NCBI GenBank assembly: GCA_023150055.1
Contig: JAKLLP010000040.1
Coordinates: 1 to 10,937, forward strand
Direction: 5' to 3'
DNA from: Gammaproteobacteria bacterium
GTDB lineage: Bacteria > Pseudomonadota > Gammaproteobacteria > Steroidobacterales > GCA-2729495
DNA length: 10,937 nt
Below the pieces are notes generated by a model that saw only the letters and a list, made by a program, of their open reading frames with translations, did not search any database and was not told where the DNA came from. The position numbers were made by a program, and so were the translations under genes. Below are positions 7,577 to 10,937 of the stretch, piece after piece; within the stretch, counting starts at the first letter, position 1; the number at the start of each line of letters is the position of its first letter.

Positions 7577-8429
7577 CACCAGCCGTCCATGTCCCAGTCG
7601 CCGGTGGAACGCGACCGCACCGGTATGCCGGCAATGAGCGGGGCCTGGCTGACCGGGTCGTAGTTGAGCGCCTTGCCCTCGACGATGATCTTCTCCTCGA
7701 CGGTAATCCAGTTCACCAGGCTCCCATCGAGGCGGAAGATACCCATGTAACCCTTCTCCTCGCCGGCGATGAAGTGGCCGTGCTTGACGCGCGCCGGGCG
7801 GAAGAAATGTAGGCCTCCTCGAAGACCGGGTGATGCACCAGGCGTGAATCCGACCAGCCGGGCGGCGCCCAGCAGACCATGGTCAGAAAGCCCTTGCGGG
7901 GATTCTCGGGCGGCGCCGGATCATGATAGAGCGCCTTCAGCTTGAGGTAGCGCTGGGTGTCCCCCTCGTAGATGTTCGGTAGCCACTCGAGCCGGTTGAC
8001 ATCGGCCACCGTGAGCTTGCCGGCCTCTCGCGACGAGGTGTTCAGCCCCCGTGGCACGAATTTCGAACGGTTTTTGGACGAGAGGCTGAAGCCCCAGTCA
8101 CCGTATTCCCTGAACAACAGCACCTCGGTACCGGCCTTGACGGAGATCTCCGGCACCCGCAACCCGGCCGGCGCCCGGAAGTAGTTGCCCTTGCCAAGCA
8201 CGCGCTCGCCGAGACGCACCTCGCCGCCCAGCACATACCACTCCGTGTCGGCGTGGTGATATCCGCCTGGCCTGTGCCAGGCCGACTCGAACCGCACCTT
8301 GGTGGAGGCACTCCCGTCCTCCTCGTCGTACGACATGTTGCGCTGCCGGGCGCGACCTTCGCCCCGCGGCAACTCCGCCTCGTGCCAGCAGAGATCAGCC
8401 TGCTGAATCAGTTCCACATGGGGTCTCAT
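7576..8429 (-). CDS. Bicupin-domain protein, frameshifted in this sequence
   Basis: This is the first gene of the operon. The ATG at 8429 has a strong SD (GAGGAG, 6 nt spacer). The first cupin domain contains HRPGGYHHADTEWYVLGGEV (52-71), with His58, His59 and Glu63 as likely metal ligands, followed by LGKGNYFRAPAG. A second cupin begins near WAPPGWSDSRLVHHPVFEEA (187-206). At codon 208-209 the frame breaks: the original frame runs into low-quality Ser/Arg/Thr-rich sequence ending at 7713. The neighbouring frame continues the domain as FRPARVKHGHFIAGEEKGYM and on to DWDMDGW, stopping with TGA at 7576-7578, which overlaps the next gene. The intact product would be about 284 residues. Cupins of this type (ChrR or DUF4437-like) include dioxygenases, isomerases and binding proteins; no reaction can be assigned. 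The break may be a real mutation or a sequencing or assembly error. Confidence 0.8.
7801..7808 (-). other. Frameshift site in the bicupin gene
   Basis: The minus strand reads TAC ATT TCT TCC, giving Y-I-S-S. One extra T (TAC ATT TTC TTC CGC, giving Y-I-F-F-R) would rejoin the two halves of the domain, so this looks like a one-base deletion. It is not a canonical X XXY YYZ slippery site, which makes programmed frameshifting unlikely. Confidence 0.75.
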
Positions 8430-8435
8430 CTACCA

Positions 8436-8441
8436 CTCCTC
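8436..8441 (-). promoter_or_regulatory. Ribosome binding site of the operon's first gene
   Basis: GAGGAG on the minus strand lies 6 nt before the ATG of the bicupin gene. It is the strongest SD in the operon and fixes that start; several downstream genes have weak SDs and probably rely on coupling. Confidence 0.75.
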
Positions 8442-8461
8442 GGCAACCGGCTCCCGGCCTG

Positions 8462-8485
8462 CGAGAGCGTTTCCACGCTGTCTCG
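8462..8485 (-). promoter_or_regulatory. Hairpin in the operon leader
   Basis: CGAGA-GCGT, loop TTCC, ACGC-(TG)-TCTCG pairs as 5 + 4 bp with a 2-nt bulge. It lies between the putative -10 and the SD of the bicupin gene, so it would sit almost at the 5' end of the mRNA. It could stabilise the mRNA or be a dyad operator. It does not overlap the SD. Confidence 0.4.
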
Positions 8486-8490
8486 AGCGG

Positions 8491-8520
8491 ATATTAAATT
8501 CTGCGGAGCGGTTCCGTCAT
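8491..8520 (-). promoter_or_regulatory. Putative sigma70-type promoter of the minus-strand operon
   Basis: Minus-strand ATGACG (8515-8520, 4/6 to TTGACA) and TAATAT (8491-8496, 4/6 to TATAAT) are separated by 18 nt. This is the only AT-rich patch in the divergent region, about 60 nt before the bicupin ATG. The match is weak, so an activator may be needed. Confidence 0.35.
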
Positions 8521-8614
8521 CCGGTTTTGCGCGCGACCCGCCACGTGGTTGCACGGGGCAGGGTTTTCCCCTATTTCCCATTGTCGCAGTAGATCAATCC
8601 CAGGCCCGACAGGC

Positions 8615-8623
8615 TGCTAGCAT
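8615..8623 (+). promoter_or_regulatory. Possible extended -10 element for the + strand unit
   Basis: TGCTAGCAT has the TGn extension and 4/6 matches to TATAAT. It would place the transcript start about 25 nt before the ATG at 8654. No good -35 is seen at the right distance. Weak support. Confidence 0.25.
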
Positions 8624-8653
8624 ATGCAGCACAGGACACCCCGGGGGCCTCAC

Positions 8654-9412
8654 ATGACGTCGGTCGAGATCTGGCAATACCTGCACGTGCTGATGTTCGT
8701 GTTCTGGGTCGGGACCGACATGGGCGTCATGCTCAGCGCGAGAAAATCCACCGACAGCCGCCTGACCCTGGAAACACGGCTCATGCTCGTCAAGATGGCG
8801 CTGTTGATCGAACTGCTGCCACGGACGATGTGGGCGATGGCGCTGCCTTTCGGCGTGGTCCTGTCCAGGGAGGTCGGCCTGCTGGAGATCTCCGACGCGG
8901 CCCTCGCAGGCGTGTGGATCTTTACGCTCGCCTGGGTCGCGATCAGTCTCGGTGGTGCGCATTTCTCCGAAAAGCCCTTCGGCCAGCGGCTGGCTGCCAT
9001 CAACCGCTGGATCATCGGCGTACTCGGCATCGGCCTCGCCGCCGTCGGCGCCTGGTCGTATTTCGGTGATGGGCCCTTCGACTCGGCCTGGCTCGCCGCC
9101 AAGGTCGGTCTCTACGGCCTGATCAACCTGACCGTGCTCGGCATCGAGGCGGCGTTCGTGCCGGTCGGCCCCGCCTTCGGCCGCTTGTTCGGTGAGGGCT
9201 CGACACCGGCGGTCGAAGCAGCCATCGCCAAGGGCATGCGCACCACCATGTTCTGGGTCTATGCGAGCTACATACTGATCCTGATCGTAGGGTTCATCGG
9301 CGTGGCGAAACCCGCGGCGATCAGCATCGCCTTCCTCGCCTATTTCACCTGCATCGCGCTCGCCGCCAGTGCCGCGTTCACGGGCATGGGCAGGATGCTG
9401 TGCTCGGCCTGA
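8654..9412 (+). CDS. Polytopic inner-membrane protein of unknown function
   Basis: This 252-residue, strongly hydrophobic protein has about six or seven predicted membrane segments, near residues 7-27, 45-70, 84-101, 117-136, 148-170, 198-217 and 221-241. The N-terminus YLHVLMFVFWVGTDMGVML resembles the LHxL..FWVG start seen in CopD/DUF2269-like membrane proteins, where a His in the first helix can bind heme or metal; that resemblance is only suggestive. The ATG at 8654 was chosen over one at 8624 because GGGGG lies 6 nt upstream and the first helix follows directly. The HpnN-like transporter starts immediately downstream, so the two are probably co-transcribed and may act together at the membrane. 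Function not recognised. Confidence 0.75.
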   Translation: MTSVEIWQYLHVLMFVFWVGTDMGVMLSARKSTDSRLTLETRLMLVKMALLIELLPRTMWAMALPFGVVLSREVGLLEISDAALAGVWIFTLAWVAISLGGAHFSEKPFGQRLAAINRWIIGVLGIGLAAVGAWSYFGDGPFDSAWLAAKVGLYGLINLTVLGIEAAFVPVGPAFGRLFGEGSTPAVEAAIAKGMRTTMFWVYASYILILIVGFIGVAKPAAISIAFLAYFTCIALAASAAFTGMGRMLCSA

Positions 9413-9438
9413 CAGCCCGCGACGCAGCCGCGAACACC

Positions 9439-10937
9439 ATGCGCGTGTTGCGTCACCCTCGCCTGGTGGTCCTGGCCGTATTGATCGCGACGCTCGCCGC
9501 CGCGCGCCTCGCCTCTACGCAGCTCGGCCTGAATACGGACACGGCCGCCCTGCTCTCGGCCGACCTCCCGTTCCGTCAGGCCCACCGTCACTACCAGGAA
9601 CAGTTTCCTGCCATGGTGGACGTGTTCCTGGCAGTCATCGACGGGAATAGCGAGGAGCGCGCCACGAATGCGGCACGGGCGCTTGTCGCTGCGCTCGAAT
9701 CGAACCCCGACCTGTTTCCGGAGGTGTCGCTCCAGGACTCGGAGGCATACTTCGAGCGGAACGCGCTGCTCTATCCCGCGGCGGAAGAACTGGAGCAGAT
9801 CATCGACCGCCTGATCGCCGGCCAGGCCCTCATCGGCTTGCTGGCGCGCGACCCGAGCTTGCCCGGTCTGGCGAGCGGCCTCGGGACCATCCTGGGCGAG
9901 GCGTCACCGGGGGACCCCGCCGTAACCCGGCTGCTGGCCGCCATCGAGCCCGGCCTCGACACCCCGCCGGAACCGGTGTCGTGGCAGGCAGTACTGATGG
10001 ACGAGACGCCATTTGGCCCTGCGGCACGCCGCCTGGTGATGATCAAACCGGCGCTCGATTTCAACGCGCTGCTGCCGGCCGACCGCGCCATGGCGGCCTT
10101 GCGCGCGGCCATCGATGACACCGAGGCGGTCTATCCGGATACGCGGATCCGCGTCACCGGGGATGCGGCGCTGGCCCACGAAGAGCTGGACGCGGCGCTG
10201 TCCGGCACGCTGCTGACCGCGGTCCTGGCGCTCGCCGCCATCACGGCCCTGCTCATCCTCGGACTCGGCACGGCCTGGCTCGCCGGCGCCTGCCTCGCGA
10301 GCCTCCTCAGCGGGCTGGCACTGACCGCGGGATTTGCGGCGCTCGCGGTGGGTGAGCTGAATCTCATCTCTCTGGCTTTCGGCGTGCTCTACATCGGGCT
10401 CGCGGTCGATTACTCGATTCACTTCTGCCTCGCCTACCGCGAGGAGTTGCCGAGGCACGGCGCGCGTGAAGCCGCGCTGTACGCCGCCATGACGCAGCTG
10501 CGCCGTCCGCTCGTGCTATGCACCGTGACGACCGCGCTCGGCTTTCTGGCATACCTGCCGACTGCTTTCCGGGGCATTGCCGAACTCGGCCTGATCGCCG
10601 GAGCAGGCATGGTCATCAACCTGCTGCTGACATTCCTGCTGCTGCCGGCGCTGCTCGCCTGCCTGCCACGACCACCCGCCTGGCTGCCGCCTGAACGGCC
10701 CGGCGGTCGCATCCCGGCGCGCAGCGTGCTCCTCGCCGCTGCGCCCCTCACGCTCGCTGGCGCCGCGTTGCTGCCCTCGTTGAGTTTCGATCGCGATCCG
10801 CTCAACCTGCGCGACCCGTCGTCGGAGTCGGTGGCGACCTTCCGTGCCCTGCTGGCCGACCCGGGGCAGGCAGCACAGGGGGTGACCGTGCTGCTGCCGG
10901 ACCCCGACACGGCCCGCCGGATGGCCGCGGACCTCGC
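9439..10937 (+). CDS. hpnN: RND/MMPL-family transporter, HpnN-like (hopanoid transport), 3' end missing
   Basis: 499 residues are visible and the gene runs off the right edge; full HpnN proteins are about 850-900 residues. After an N-terminal membrane helix comes LGLNTDTAALLSADLPFRQA, close to the NTDT..LSPDLPFR pattern at the start of the first periplasmic domain of HpnN. Membrane helices from about residue 255 include GLAVDYSIHF (320-329), the MMPL/RND GxxxDY motif with Asp324 as likely proton relay. A second periplasmic domain opens with FDRDPLNLRDPSSESVATF, also HpnN-like. HpnN moves hopanoids from the inner to the outer membrane. The ATG at 9439 lacks an SD; a GTG at 9400, preceded by AGGA and overlapping the previous gene by 13 nt, is an equally possible start. 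No other hopanoid gene is in view, so a related lipid-exporter role remains possible. Confidence 0.83.
   Translation, partial: MRVLRHPRLVVLAVLIATLAAARLASTQLGLNTDTAALLSADLPFRQAHRHYQEQFPAMVDVFLAVIDGNSEERATNAARALVAALESNPDLFPEVSLQDSEAYFERNALLYPAAEELEQIIDRLIAGQALIGLLARDPSLPGLASGLGTILGEASPGDPAVTRLLAAIEPGLDTPPEPVSWQAVLMDETPFGPAARRLVMIKPALDFNALLPADRAMAALRAAIDDTEAVYPDTRIRVTGDAALAHEELDAALSGTLLTAVLALAAITALLILGLGTAWLAGACLASLLSGLALTAGFAALAVGELNLISLAFGVLYIGLAVDYSIHFCLAYREELPRHGAREAALYAAMTQLRRPLVLCTVTTALGFLAYLPTAFRGIAELGLIAGAGMVINLLLTFLLLPALLACLPRPPAWLPPERPGGRIPARSVLLAAAPLTLAGAALLPSLSFDRDPLNLRDPSSESVATFRALLADPGQAAQGVTVLLPDPDTARRMAADL

Larger units (their letters stand above)
973..8496 (-). other. Six-gene operon (cupin, amidohydrolase, CoA ligase, DsbA/HCCA-like, molybdoenzyme, bilin reductase-like)
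   Basis: All six genes read leftward with junctions of a TGATG overlap, 18, 5, 17 and 24 nt, and no terminator-like hairpin was noticed between them. The gene set suggests one catabolic pathway (inference). No regulator gene is included; it must lie elsewhere. Confidence 0.8.

Noticed and set aside
5909..7663. 584-codon + strand open frame
   Set aside because: Antisense across the ligase, amidohydrolase and cupin genes, all of which have clear motifs; the product looks random.
7713..7800. Ser/Arg-rich C-terminus of the cupin frame as read
   Set aside because: Product of the frameshift; the other frame continues the cupin domain.
8581..8597. TTG...ATCAA resembling an FNR/CRP-type box
   Set aside because: The half-sites are too far apart and the left arm lacks the AT of TTGAT, so it does not fit TTGAT-N4-ATCAA.
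9904..10458. 184-codon minus-strand open frame
   Set aside because: Antisense to the HpnN-like transporter, Arg/Glu/Gln-rich and without a domain.

Overview
The window is GC-rich, densely coded bacterial chromosome, most likely from a proteobacterium (Gamma- or Betaproteobacteria). The reasons are a VPLPAA-type PEP-CTERM sorting tail on the first protein, an HpnN-like hopanoid transporter at the right edge, and a Tat-dependent type II molybdoenzyme. There are no tRNA or rRNA genes, CRISPR arrays, insertion sequences or phage genes, and nothing that marks the window as a mobile island.

Layout. (1) At 2-754 (+) is the 3' end of a secreted, cysteine-containing PEP-CTERM protein, followed by a strong 10-bp stem terminator at 789-812. 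(2) A six-gene operon runs right to left (8429 down to 973). In transcription order it encodes a bicupin protein (7576-8429, carrying a one-base frameshift), an amidohydrolase_2-family protein (6716-7576), an acyl-CoA ligase (5168-6697), a DsbA/2-hydroxychromene-2-carboxylate isomerase-like protein (4533-5162), a Tat-exported type II DMSO-reductase-family molybdopterin catalytic subunit (1717-4515), and a protein resembling ferredoxin-dependent bilin reductases (973-1692). All gaps are 24 nt or less, and the first two genes overlap as TGATG, so it reads as one transcription unit. (3) A 224-bp divergent promoter region (8430-8653) separates this operon from (4) a two-gene + strand unit: a polytopic membrane protein (8654-9412) and an HpnN-like RND/MMPL exporter that runs off the right edge.

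How the genes may work together (inference). CoA ligase, amidohydrolase, cupin, HCCA-isomerase-like protein and an EbdA/PadB/NarG-type molybdoenzyme together look like a catabolic pathway for an aromatic, terpenoid or other hydrophobic carboxylic acid. The molybdoenzyme would hydroxylate or dehydrogenate, and the ligase would activate the acid. The odd member is the bilin-reductase-like protein: no heme oxygenase, phytochrome or phycobiliprotein gene is in view, and by hand alignment its usual catalytic His and Asp are replaced. The molybdoenzyme also lacks adjacent beta (Fe-S), gamma (heme b) and chaperone genes. I do not recognise this gene combination as a described pathway, and it is the best candidate here for something new. 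The substrate cannot be read from the sequence.
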